From: Bipolaris cookei
Lineage: Eukaryota > Ascomycota > Dothideomycetes > Pleosporales > Pleosporaceae
NCBI GenBank assembly: GCA_002286855.1
Contig: NRSV01000025.1
Location: 124,001-188,000, forward strand
Length of the DNA: 64,000 nt
Direction: 5' to 3'
Shown: positions 43,949 to 54,451 of the stretch, piece by piece
How the letters are laid out: each line of letters begins with the position of its first letter
Numbering within the stretch: position 1 is the first letter of the stretch
Translations under genes and position numbers: made by a program
The notes under the pieces: generated by a model
The model's database searches: none
Seen by the model: the letters and a program-made list of their open reading frames with translations, nothing else
What the model was told of the DNA's origin: nothing

Positions 43949-44257
43949 GTGGGATCTTCGACTGTATTTGTATATGATATGTACTGCAGCTGTACTTGGT
44001 CATGGTTGTCCGGCAATAATGGAGCCTCACCGCTACTTATACAATATATAGGAGAATACACGCAGTCTGTTCGCCAGTTGCGAAACGACCTCGCAAAGTC
44101 TTCTTAGCCATTTTTTACGGGCTCTGCTATTGTCTGCTTTGGGCGAGGCAACCTGGGACGATCCAAATATCTATTTGTATGCTAAAGGTCAAGTTCCGAT
44201 GATATCAAGAAATCTCGAAGCATTGCTAACATACTATTTATCTTAAATTAATGTATA

Positions 44258-46138
44258 ACGTACCTCACGGGTTCGCGGTCCACACGGGTTCGCAGTCCAC
44301 TTTTGCCAAGACCCCACCAAAATACCTACTACCCACAAATGTTACAACAACAACAACAGCAGTTACAGCCTTCTAGGGAATGTCAAATACAGCTTGCTCT
44401 TCAAGCTCTTAAACAGGACGCGAATCTCTCAGAACGACGCGCTGCAGCTCTTTATAACGTCTCTCGAACAACACTACGTCAAAGACGCGACGGACGGGCT
44501 TCACAAGCAGATCGTAGGTCTAAAACAATGAATCTATCTAAGCTTGAGGAGGACGTGGTTGTTCAGCATATACTTGATCTTGATTCACATGGATTTCCCC
44601 TAGGCTCGCAGACGTGGCTGATATGGCTAATTCTGTCCGCGCTGAGCGCAATCTAGGCCAGGTTGGCCAAAACTGGCCCAGTACATTCGTTAAGCGCCGC
44701 CCTGAGCTTCAAGTGAAGTTTAATCGCAATTACGACTACAAGAGAGCCCTCTGTGAGGACCCGAAGGCTATTCAAGACTGGTTCGGCCTAGTAGCCAATA
44801 TGAAAGCCAAGTATGGTATCCAGGACGACGACACGTACAACTTTGACGAGACGGGCTTTATGATGGGCCAGATTACTCCTGGAGCGGTTGTCACAGCTTC
44901 AGAGAGACGTGGACGACCAAAGGCTGTCCAGCCTGGCAATAGAGAGTGGGCAACGGTCATCCAGGGCATCAATGCAACCGGGTGGACGATTCCGCCCTTC
45001 ATTATCCTTAAGGCGCGCCACCACCTCTCAAGCTGGTACAAAGATGCAGATATACCCCAGAACTGGGTTATTGGGGTCTCTGAGAACGTCTGGACGACTA
45101 ATAAGCTTGGTCTTGCGTGGCTTAAGCACTTTGATGAGCATACAAAGACGAAGAAGGTTGGTGTCCACCGCCTGCTTATTATTGACGGTCATGAGAGCCA
45201 TAACTCGCTGGATTTCCAAAAATACTGCAAGGATCACAAGATTATTACTCTTTGTATGCCTCCACACTCGTCTCACCTCTTGCAGCCACTTGACGTGGGC
45301 TGTTTTGCCCCTTTGAAGCAGGCCTATGGACGCCAAGTCGAATCGCTTATGCGCACTCACATCAACCACATCACCAAACAAGAGTTCCTACCTTGCTTTA
45401 AGCGGGCTTTTGACGCCTCATTTACTGCTAGCAGTGTCCAAGGAGGGTTTCGAGGCGCTGGATTAGTCCCATTTGACCCAGAACGTGTCATATCAGCCCT
45501 TGATGTCAAGTTACGCACTCCATCACCCCTACCTATCAATATCCAGCCTTGGGTGTCGCAAACCCCAAGGAATACCCTTGAAATAGGGTCACAATCGACG
45601 CTGGTGAAGCAGAGGATTCAAAGACACCTAGACAGCTCACCAACGTCTATGGTGGAGGCTTTTGAGAAGGTCTCAAAGGGGGCAGCTATCATCGCGCATA
45701 AGCTGGTGTTGGCGCAAAAACGGATTACTGAGCTTGAAGCAGCTAACGCAGCCGCCACGCGACGAAAAGCGCACAAAAGAAAGCGGATTCAGGCAGAGGG
45801 GACCTTGACAGTAGAAGATGAGGCGCGTATGGCTACTCTCCAGGACTTTGGGGCGCGTAGTGATGGCAAGAAGGTAAAGAAGCAGAAGCGCGCTGAAGTA
45901 GGTGAACCATCTCAACGTCGGTGTCGACAGTACAATCAGACTGGGCATAACGCGCGAACGTGCAAGTATGTAGCAGAAGTAGCCTCTGAATGATATTTTG
46001 TATTACGTTGCCCCAAATAGGCCCAGAGTAGGCTATATTAGGCCATAATGTGGTAGTTTTAGTGGGGTCTTGGCAAAAGTGGACCGCGAACCCGTGTAGA
46101 CCGCGAACCCGTGTAGACCGCGAACCCGTGAGGTACGT
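44258..46138 (+). mobile_element. Fot1-like DNA transposon, nearly intact
   Basis: An 1,881-bp element with TA target duplication (44256-44257 and 46139-46140). The terminal inverted repeats begin ACGTACCTCACGGGTTCGCG. The left repeat (44258-44317) has two copies of a 17-bp subunit ending in the core GACCGCGAACCCGTG (read on the minus strand), while the right one (46062-46138) has three in tandem, so the ends differ in length. The inner inverted-repeat part shares GCCAAGACCCCA with the element at 54-56 kb. It carries one transposase gene on the plus strand. Size and structure match Fot1-class elements of filamentous fungi. Confidence 0.93.
44339..45993 (+). pseudogene. Fot1-like transposase with single-base frameshift
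   Basis: Cut-and-paste DDE transposase of about 551 aa if read through. The first part (ATG 44339) has a Gln run and a psq-type helix-turn-helix (LSERRAAALYNVSRTTLRQR). The frame then shifts at a C run (44597-44600), where one base appears to be missing: the expected RLADVADMANS continues in the next frame and runs to the stop at 45993. The catalytic residues are all present, in YNFDETGF, IIDGHESH and LLQPLDVGCF, with 35 residues between the second and third Asp. The C-terminal zinc knuckle reads CRQYNQTGHNARTC; its second Cys is Tyr, unlike the two other elements. Apart from these lesions the frame is clean, so the loss looks recent. A sequencing or assembly error in the C run is possible. 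Confidence 0.88.
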
Positions 46139-46140
46139 TA

Positions 46141-46598
46141 GAGCTAACGCGTTGTATAGGGCCGGAAACTGTAGGGTTGGCTCCGTACCAACAGGCAGAA
46201 TAACTCGGCCGGTATTCGTGTCTCTGCCCATGGTCACTATGTGAGGTTGTACTGAAGAGCTGGAAGGAGAAGGAGGGAGCTGTACGACAGTATCGCAAAG
46301 ATGGCTGTGATGGGCTGCCCAGCCCATCACAGTACAGATAGCGGTGGCTATCTTATGTACCAACTGCGCAACGATATCACCAGCTCTGATATCTTGTGCC
46401 AGCCTTTTTGGCGCGGTGGGCGCGTTGTAGTTGCGTGCGTGATCCGATAGGATCCGACCCGTTACAATGGCTTCGGATTTCTGGTTTGTAGGTGCATTGA
46501 TTTAACATTTGTATCGGATGGGCTTACGGTAATGAATGATTAGCTGTTTGCTATTCACACACATGTTTAACACAGAGCAGGGATGGTAAGATCAGATA
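46141..46598. other. Intergenic with a perfect hairpin
   Basis: No gene is supported. At 46305-46332 lies a perfect inverted repeat: CTGTGATGGGCTG, two bases, then its exact complement. The shadow frames on the minus strand (45833-46363) are not genes. Confidence 0.5.
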
Positions 46599-47493
46599 CT
46601 AAGTCCCCTTACGCAAGATCACAAGCAGATGATCAGCACAGTTCAAGGTTTCCGTGCGGTCTGCACTCAGCATCACTACATCCATCCACCGCTTCATCTC
46701 AGCCTCGTTCAAAGCAGCAAAACCCTTCGCGCCACCAGATCCAAGAAATCCCTCACAACTTAAGACCTTCTCAATATTGACTTGGTCCCGGAAAGCGACA
46801 AACTCTTCCAAGAGATCTGCAGGCTGCACATGGAAAGACGTGGTGTCCGGGTTTCTGGTGTACTCTCCGCTATGCAGATACTGGCTGTAAAACTCCCACT
46901 CATGCGCAAGACGCGAGGGCTCGCGCCTCATTAGATCGCGGAGGTGTGCGTATATCGTAACGTATGCGAGCAGGATGTAACCTCCGGGTTTCGCCATTAC
47001 GATGCAGTTTCGGATTACGCTCGCTCGTTCCCCAGGGGCGACAAGGTGGTACAATGGGCCGAGACACAGCACTATATCGAACGAGGCATGCGAAGCTTCG
47101 AGGAGGGGGTGTTGGGAGATATCGAGTGCGTTTGCGTGGATGACGGCGTTGAGTTGGACAGCTCCCTTCTCCACATTCCTTCTTGCAATGTCCAAACTTT
47201 TCTCCGACAAATCATTCAATGTGACTTGATGACCTTCATTTGCTAGTGCAATGGCTGTACTATCTCCGTTAGCCACGACATTAAAAATGGGTTCGTAATA
47301 GGCGTTGCAGACCATATCTGCCAGGTCCACCACCAATGTCTAAGATATTCGCTCGGCGCAGACGTAACTTGGACAAGCAGGAATTGATACTCCACTTGGT
47401 CACTTCAAACTCCAGTCGCCCTTCGTCCAAGCGATGCTCTTCTACTTCGGCGTGTGCATCGTACCACCTTTCAACCAGAGTTTTTCCTGCCAT
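46599..47493 (-). CDS. Class I SAM-dependent methyltransferase
   Basis: Rossmann-fold methyltransferase, 278 aa in two exons (47493-47313 and 47254-46599). Removing the intron joins the SAM-binding motif I (ILDIGGGPGRY) to AIALANEGHQVTLNDLS, the acidic-residue motif II, and then FDIVLCLGPLYHL (motif IV-like) and AKPGGYILLAYV. The donor GTCTGC is weaker than usual and the acceptor is TAGTACAG. The substrate is unknown. The fold and length fit small-molecule methyltransferases of the Methyltransf_25/11 type. No secondary-metabolite genes adjoin it, so a cluster role is not supported. Confidence 0.82.
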
Positions 47494-47813
47494 CGTTCCT
47501 CACCGTCAATAATCAACATCTATCAATCAATCATTAGATATGATTCATGAAGATACTTTCTGTATGTGCAACGCATTCTTCGCAGAACAGCTTAGATAAA
47601 TCTCTTACTGCGCGATTAAACACTTAGTTGAGGCTTTTATCAGTTGAAGTCGGAATAGCATTCCGAATAATCCACGCAAATCGCTTAAAATCGCGCGGCT
47701 TATCGTCGGTACGTGGCATCGTAAATACTATATGATAGCATGAGTGTCTTAGTGCGGTGGGGGCCAAGAATATCTGCTGCTGCAAAAAAAGGGTGAGACA
47801 GTTTAGGGATATT
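47494..47813. other. Intergenic upstream of the methyltransferase
   Basis: AT-rich, presumably the methyltransferase promoter. No other feature is seen. Confidence 0.4.
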
Positions 47814-48324
47814 TTAAGTTATTAAATCTATAAAACACTCGCGGCATTGCGGGGTTTGCGTGACCCATGGATGCACGTTACTAGGTGTTAAACAAGTTTC
47901 AACACTCCGACAATGGAAATCCATCCATCTCTGCGCAACCCCCCCATATCTCAACCAAAACCAACATTTTAGCTCCATGTCTTCATGAAAACCCTCCAGC
48001 CTCCACGAAACCTTGTACGACAGTAACGTAAAATCTTCGAGAGAAATCGCCAAATGCACACGGTCCTTCGACGCAAAACAGCCAGCCTCAATAACCCATG
48101 ATCCACGCCCCGCTTGCTCGAATAACAAACATTTGTCGACGATGCCGTGGTGAGAAATCATGTCGTACTTTCATCGCGACGTAGCCAGTTCCTGAAAGTT
48201 TGGAATAGTCTATGGAGTTATATGGACTAGTATGTTGCTGTGTTCTAGGAACTTTATTGGTAGTAGTAGGTACGGTAACCCGGCTACGATTAGGTGGAAA
48301 AGGCAATAATTCAAAGGGGGGCAT
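47814..48324 (-). pseudogene. Possible small gene broken by a one-base shift
   Basis: Two overlapping minus-strand frames look like parts of one protein. The first is 48324-48088 (MPPFELLPFPPNRSR..., then GTGYVAMK). The second is 48161-47814, which reads YDMISHHGIVDKCLLFEQAG at the junction and continues to a Cys/Trp-rich end (ELKCWFWLRYGG). Reading AAAG as AAG near 48165 would make one frame of about 170 residues. I do not recognise a family. It may be a degenerate orphan or a chance pair of frames. Confidence 0.3.
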
Positions 48325-48576
48325 TGGCTCAAATGTCTACCAGCTGGGATACTGTAAGTTTGAGTCATGGGTGGGAGGAGCGGATAAAAAGTGAGTTCGT
48401 GTGTGTTAGGCTTGTGAGGAAATGGAAATCCGAGTTGATCTTGAACAACAAAGATCAACTCCCTAACATTTTACAAGACAGGACTAATCGTGACCATCAT
48501 CATACTCACCAAGCAGCAAGTAGAAACCCCCAAGCATATCCAACACCCTAAACACCCATCTCTACACGCAACTCCC

Positions 48577-51500
48577 TCACCTCCGTCCATATGCCCCACC
48601 TTCCTCCCTCCGTTCCGTTCTTTTAAACCCCAAACTCCCCGCCTTCCTCGCCTTCTTAACCGTACTCTCCTCACTCCCATAATCCTCAGAACTCAGCACC
48701 TTGGTACGGCCATACATGACCATTTCCTGCGCATCATCGTCATGTTTGCGATCGAATTCGCTTTCACGGCTAAAAAGCGCCATCATATCCTTCATGGTGA
48801 GATTCTTGATAGCTTTACCGCCTTCGATGGCGGCATTGGCGAGCTTACGTTTTGCTTCTTGGAGCTCGAGGATGCGTTCTTCGACCGAGTTGTGGATGCT
48901 GAGGCGGTAGACGGTTACGTCGACGGTTTGGTTGAGGCGGTGAACGCGGTCGATTGCTTGTTCTTCTACGAACTGTTGGGGAACAGGTTAGTACAATAGG
49001 GTTTGGGGAGCGGGGTTAGGGAGGATAACGTACGGGGTTCCAGAAGGGCTCCATGATGACTACGCGACTTGCGGCTGTGAGATTGAGACCGAGACTACCG
49101 CATTTCAAACTACATAGCAGGACGCGTGTGCGCTTATCTTCTCGGAGCTTTTGGAGACTAGCTTCGCGGAGGTCGTTGCGCATGCTGCCGTCGTAACGGG
49201 TAAAGTTGTAGCCGGCGCGGTTGAGGAAAGGCTCAATCAGGTCAAGCATCGAGGTGAACTGCGAGAAGACAATAACCTTGTGCTCTTCCGTCTCCTTCTC
49301 TAGAATGGCCAAGAGCTGTCGAATCTTGGTAGAGGGCGTCAATTCGGAAGCATTGTACGAGGACTCCGAGGTTTCAGAGTCCGATACGTCTTCATCATCT
49401 GATTCGGAGTTAGATCCCGACTCATCTGATCCGCTCTCGTTCTCGGTTTCGCTGCCAGCCTCGTCCTCAGAGTCAACTGCAATAGCCTTCTGTGGTCTCT
49501 TGGCTAGCTTCTTGCGTGAAACAGGTGCTTCATCTTCGCTGTCTGTATCGTGGACAATAAACGAATCTAAGTTACTTCTGCTTTCGTCTACACTCACAGA
49601 TGCATCAGAGTCGACAGATGCCAATGTGTCGCCACCGCCTTCAGCGTTCTCATCGTCAGTCCCACCAGCCTTGCCCAAGTCCTCGGCGTGCCGTTGGTCT
49701 TCCGGGACGAGCCACTCGCCCTCTTCTTCTTCATCGTCACTATCGACTACGAGTCGGCGATTGCGAGCTGATTTTGCGGCAGCTGCCTTGGGCTTCTCAT
49801 CCTCATCCTCAGTCTCCTCTTCCTCTTCTTCTTCCTCATCATCACCAGACTCCACAACAGGTTTCGGTCGGCGATGCTTCTTCTTTTCCTTGCCATGCTT
49901 GTGCTTGTGCTTACGATGCTTTTTCTTATCCTTCTTCGTAGACATGTTCAAGTCCTCTTCGCATTCAATGCAACGTACTCCACCGGCAGCGGTATTGTCG
50001 CTATTAAGATGGTTTTGACAGATATCGCATCGCTTCGTTGCAACACTGAGCCCGCCAAGCAAGTCTGCAAGGTCATCGGCATCGTCTCTTGTAGAAGGTT
50101 TCCGTGGAGTCTGAAAGCCAGTCGTAGCACTCGACTTTGAGCCCGTAGTCAAGGCATCCTTGTCAGCCCTAACGTTGCTCTTCGTGAGGTTGGGGTGATC
50201 GCATGCTTGTCGCAACCGGAGAAGCAACACCAACGCCCCAATGTAATCTTGCTTCTCACTACCCATCATCTCGTCAAGACGGGCTTGTGTGCGATCCCGC
50301 AGGCGGTCGTAGAACAAGCGCTCCTTTGTAGTAAATTCTCCTATAACATTTTCGATATTTCGCGCAACGATATGGAAAGCTGGCTTGTCTTCGCCCTCCT
50401 TGGGTTTTCCGCCAAAGTTAAGCGCACCTTCCTTTCTAAGCACATCCTTGGTGCGGCGCTTCATGAAAGCTCGTAGAAACACTTGGAGACGCTTCATAGC
50501 CAGATTGCCACGACCGTTCTTCATTGGACCCGCTATTGAGTCCTTCCACGATGACAGTTCGCAGTAGGGCTGGATACGGAGGAATCTGATCAAACTCTGC
50601 AATTCGTCAATGTTGTTTTGCATTGGTGTACCAGTCAGACACCAGCGATAATGAGAGTTGATAGCATAGCAGGCCTTTGTCATCTTGGCGTTCCGATTCT
50701 TGATGGTATGTGCCTCATCCAGCATCATCCGGTACCAGTTCACAGCGAAACAGCCCTTCTTGAGCCCATCTGGGCCGTCTCCGCAAGAAGCATGTTCAGA
50801 TGCGAGGACTTGATATGTTGTAATAACGACATCGTATTGCTTGAGCTTATCGGGTGATTTTGTACGGTTAGGGCCATGGTGGACAAGGACCTTGAGTGCG
50901 TGCGACTTTGTAACCTTGGTATTGATTTCGGATTCCCATTGCTTGATGAGTGCGAGGGGAGCGACGACAAGCGTACCTTTCCCTGTAGAGTCCAAGATCT
51001 TATTCTTTTTGTTCTCTGGTTCAACGCCCTTTTCTGGTCGCGGATTTGACAGTAGTAGCGCAAGAGACTGCACAGTCTTCCCGAGACCCATGTCATCTGC
51101 CAGTATACCGCCCTTGGGAAGCTTGGCTTTCTTGTTATGGTTGCCTGTTTCCTTCTCAATCATCCATGCAACTCCATCAACTTGGTGTGGCAAGAGCTTG
51201 ACTTTGAGGCCTTCAACAGTCCCGTCGTCCTCTTCTTCTTCAGGTCCGGCTTCAGCTTCGGGCTTGGTCTCTTCGTCTTTGACTTCGAGTGCTTTGAGTC
51301 GGTCGGCTAGAGAGTCGCCTGGCTAGAATTAGCGACACAGATCATTTGACAGCATGCTTAATGTCACATACCAGCTTTATCCTCTTGCCGCTTCTTCGTC
51401 TTACGAAGACGCATCCTTGGGATCTTCTCATTGTCTTCGTCAAACGCTCCCTCTAACAGCGCCTTGATATTTTCGCTTGCCGCGCCAGAGTCGACATATG

Positions 51501-52377
51501 CATACATGTCCGGTTCACCGAAGCGACTTCCCTCTCTGCGAATAACCGCATCCGGATCAAAGTCATCTTCGTCATCCAGTATGACAGTCTTACGCGCTTG
51601 CTGCAGCGGGTTGTGTGTGCCCTTGTTCAATGGCTGAAAGTCATCAGCATGGCCCATGGATGAGTACACCGGCCGCGGTGCTGCATAAGTAGTCTTCGCC
51701 GGAGCATTGTAGGGTCTGGCAATGGGCACATGACCGCCTTGGGATGGTCGGGGCTGGAAGCTCGAAGCAGGAATCTCAAAGACATCGGAATCGGTAGATG
51801 CTGTGCTGTAACGCGGTCCCGATTGTGACGAGGGGACTTTGAACGGGCGATTGAGAGTTTCGATGCTCGAATGTGAGCTTTGGGACGGCCTTTGTGGAGC
51901 CGAATATTGTGAGGGTAGTTTAGTCGTCTGGCTGTGCTCTGGTCGCATCTGCCCTGGCTTGGGCTTGTTGAAGAGATGTGAATACTGATCGTTGCGGTCT
52001 TTCTTTAATGGGTTCCGCATGGGACTGGTCTCTCCAAACTGCGGCTGTGAATTCTTGAGATTATTCAGAGGCTTTGGCGGGGGGACCGCTCCATCGTGGG
52101 GAGGATGAGCCATTGGAGGCTCTCGTTCCCGCACCATCTTCAGCCTGGTCTGAAGAGTTTCTCGCTGCTGTGCGTGAGTCGGGGGACTCTCAATGTCGTC
52201 GAAAAGAGTGCTTGAGTCGCCGAGCAAAGAAGTAGACTGCTCGCGGGGGATGTCGCTATCGTCGGAGAAGCCAGGCGTAGCAGGGGTGGTAGGGGCTTTG
52301 AAGACAGGCTTTTTGGCGGTAGAGAAGGTGTCGAGTGGTCGAAAAGGCGCACGGTGTTTGCGCGGACTGCCGGTCAT
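48577..52377 (-). CDS. SNF2-family ATPase/helicase (Rad5/Rad16/ULS1-type)
   Basis: ATP-dependent DNA translocase of the SNF2 superfamily, likely in chromatin or DNA repair. Three exons (52377-51372, 51318-49034, 48972-48577) give 1,228 aa. The acceptor at 51319-51321 (CCAG) is needed to keep frame. A 335-residue disordered N-terminus precedes the ATPase: DDMGLGKT (Lys near 416), DEAH near 536, and LTGTPMQNN. An unusually long acidic and Lys/His-rich insert (about 250 residues, roughly 49350-49950) follows a CxxC...CxxC cluster (CDICQNHL...CIECEEDL) that looks like a reduced RING. The helicase C half then resumes (KVIVFSQFTSMLDLI, RYDGSM, AASRVVIMEPFWNP, IDRVHRLNQ) and crosses the last intron. 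The presence of a Cys cluster between the two halves points to the Rad5/16 group. Confidence 0.88.
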
Positions 52378-52719
52378 CGACTAGCCCAGGCTGCAGCCCT
52401 TGGAGATAAATGTATACTCACTATGTGTGTGGATATATGTCTCTATCCCCAAGTGGTTTGGCGGGGTTATTGACAAGATCGCCATAATCAACAAACTCCT
52501 TGCAACCTGACGGGGCTTGGCGTGCGTTGCCAGGGCACGCCGCGACCCACCCAATTACACGTGGGGGCGCGTCCACCATGTCACGCTATCACGAGATCTG
52601 CTAGGTCACGGTCCATTCATTAGACTACTACCTATATACATACCCCAATGCTTCCACATCCACAAACGCCACATACATCAAATACACATTGATCAATCCC
52701 CTCTCCACCTTCATTTCCT
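52378..52719. other. Intergenic between SNF2 ATPase and lipase
   Basis: A 342-bp spacer between two minus-strand genes, holding the SNF2 promoter and the lipase 3' end. No other feature is seen. Confidence 0.4.
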
Positions 52720-53715
52720 TCAGTCCTCGCTGTTACACTGCTCCGGCCCCTGCATCGGAATCCCCGTGTAGACCAAATGATCCTGATTAATAAATCCCAC
52801 AGCTTTCCCCCTGATACAATCTCCCGCCTCCTGACCAAAACAGCGAAACGTTGTCTGAGCACTCTGCGTGCCACCCAAAGGCTTGGTATCTTCCTGGTAG
52901 ATCTCTGTGCGCGTATGCTGGAATCCCATGGGCTCGAACGGCAAATTCGGCACGCCATCAATCCCATGCGTGATACGCAGCAACTCGCCCAAGTTATCGT
53001 CGTCAGCACCAGCCAGGCGGTCGGTGAAATCGGCATATGCTGGGTTTCCCACGCGCAGAGACCCCAAGGTATATGCTTTTGCAACGGGAACGTTATTAGC
53101 CCGGAGATCCGTATAGGCGAGACTGGCTAGTCCACCGCCTAGACTGTGGCCTACAATGATCGTCTTGTAACCCGGCAGTTTTGCATTCAATTCCGCCAGC
53201 GCAGCTGTGAGCTCAGATTGCACGGAGCGCCAAGCTCGGAGGAGACCCCCATGGACCTGACAATCGGTGCAGCCTGGGGCGCTGGTGAAGGGCTTCATGA
53301 AATAGGCAAAGTCGGTGATGAAATCCTGGACCGAGGCGGAGCCGGGGAAGGACACGATCAGTTCTTTTGCCGCACTATCTTGGAATACGGCGACTTGGGT
53401 TGAGGTTACGATTGAGTTTATCGTTCGGACGAGAACGGAGTGGAAAGGTGGGCTAGGACATTTTCCTAGGTTGTAGGTAAAGGTTGAGAGAGAAGCTACA
53501 GCGAACCGCGTGTAGCGTTGAAGGATGGGGTAGAGTTCTGGTTGGACTATTGCTTACAGTTAGCAGCAAAGAAAACGCATGGACTGTGTCTTGATTTCTG
53601 ACTTACTAAGCTCTCGCGGTCTGGTCTGGCGAGTTGTAAGTTCGGAGGCTGGTGTGGGGGCCGCCTGGATTAGAGATGCTGTAAGAGCTGCGAGAACGAT
53701 TACTGGGAGCTTCAT
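52720..53715 (-). CDS. Secreted class 3 lipase
   Basis: Extracellular triacylglycerol lipase of the Rhizomucor/Thermomyces type. Two exons, 53715-53607 and 53546-52720, give 311 aa. The start at 53715 opens on a signal peptide (MKLPVIVLAALTASLIQAAP); the ATG at 53760 would add 15 residues before it and is rejected. A short pro-region follows (TTRQTRPREL). The nucleophile elbow IIVGHSLGGG places Ser near 171. The conserved segments VSFPGSASVQDFITD (oxyanion region), VHGGLLRAW and YTLGSLRVGNPAYAD are present. The late acid and base residues are likely in the GIDGVPNLP and QDHLVYTG segments. Cys pairs near 129/132 are consistent with disulphides. Confidence 0.9.
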
Positions 53716-54449
53716 GATGACTGTGCCAGAGACGGAAGGCAGACTGAACGAACGTAGCAAGAGATCCAGATCAGGATCGTGATCCCCCTGGGAGGAGACA
53801 TCCTTTTACCTTTTTTTTTACATACCTAACTCCTTTTGCCAGGTCGTTATGCAACCTGGATCGTGGCTACGTCCAATGGGCATGAATCTCACCGCAGATC
53901 TATACTGCCAACAACTGGAAAAGAACTCTCCTTCGTTTTGGAGCAAAGGAATAGCATGGCCTAGTGCCGGCAAAACTGGGCGCTAAGAGACTCTAGCGTC
54001 AAGCAAGGTAACGTTTGTGCTCTGCTTTTGGTCAAGCATCGGTTCTGTAAACGCCACAATATTCCATTTGTAGCGAAATTGAATTAGTATCAATCTTGTC
54101 TAGGCCATGGGAACAGCCGACATCGAATCTATAGTCTAGATCGCTCTAGCCAAGTAGATTAAATAACTCCGCATCCTCAATCGCATAGTAGATCCCCTCA
54201 CGCTTGCCTTGATACTCAAACTCTTGCTGTTTGTCAACGAATTTGCGTTGAGATCTTCTCGGTCTTGCGCAGTGTACAAAGACCCTGGCATGCTTACCGA
54301 AACTAGCACGGGTTACAAAACGGCCGATCAAACGGCCGGATCATACAGAGTCAAGATACAGATCGACTCGTATTTCTCCTAAGTAATAGAAAAAATACGA
54401 GTTCTGCCCGACGTAATGTGGATTTGAAATTGCATGACACAACAACCAG
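53716..54449. other. Intergenic upstream of lipase, left flank of a transposon
   Basis: Contains the lipase promoter and AT-rich sequence. Frames at 54146-54331 and 54351-54542 have no recognisable content. Confidence 0.4.
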
Positions 54450-54451
54450 TA

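Noticed and set aside
44614..45993. Separate 459-aa transposase gene
   Set aside because: Its start is GTG, and the N-terminal domain is present just upstream in the other frame. It is one gene with a frameshift.
46599..47493. Secondary-metabolite cluster around the methyltransferase
   Set aside because: No synthase, P450 or cluster regulator lies nearby.
53716..53760. Longer lipase start (15 extra residues)
   Set aside because: It would place hydrophilic residues before a clear signal peptide.
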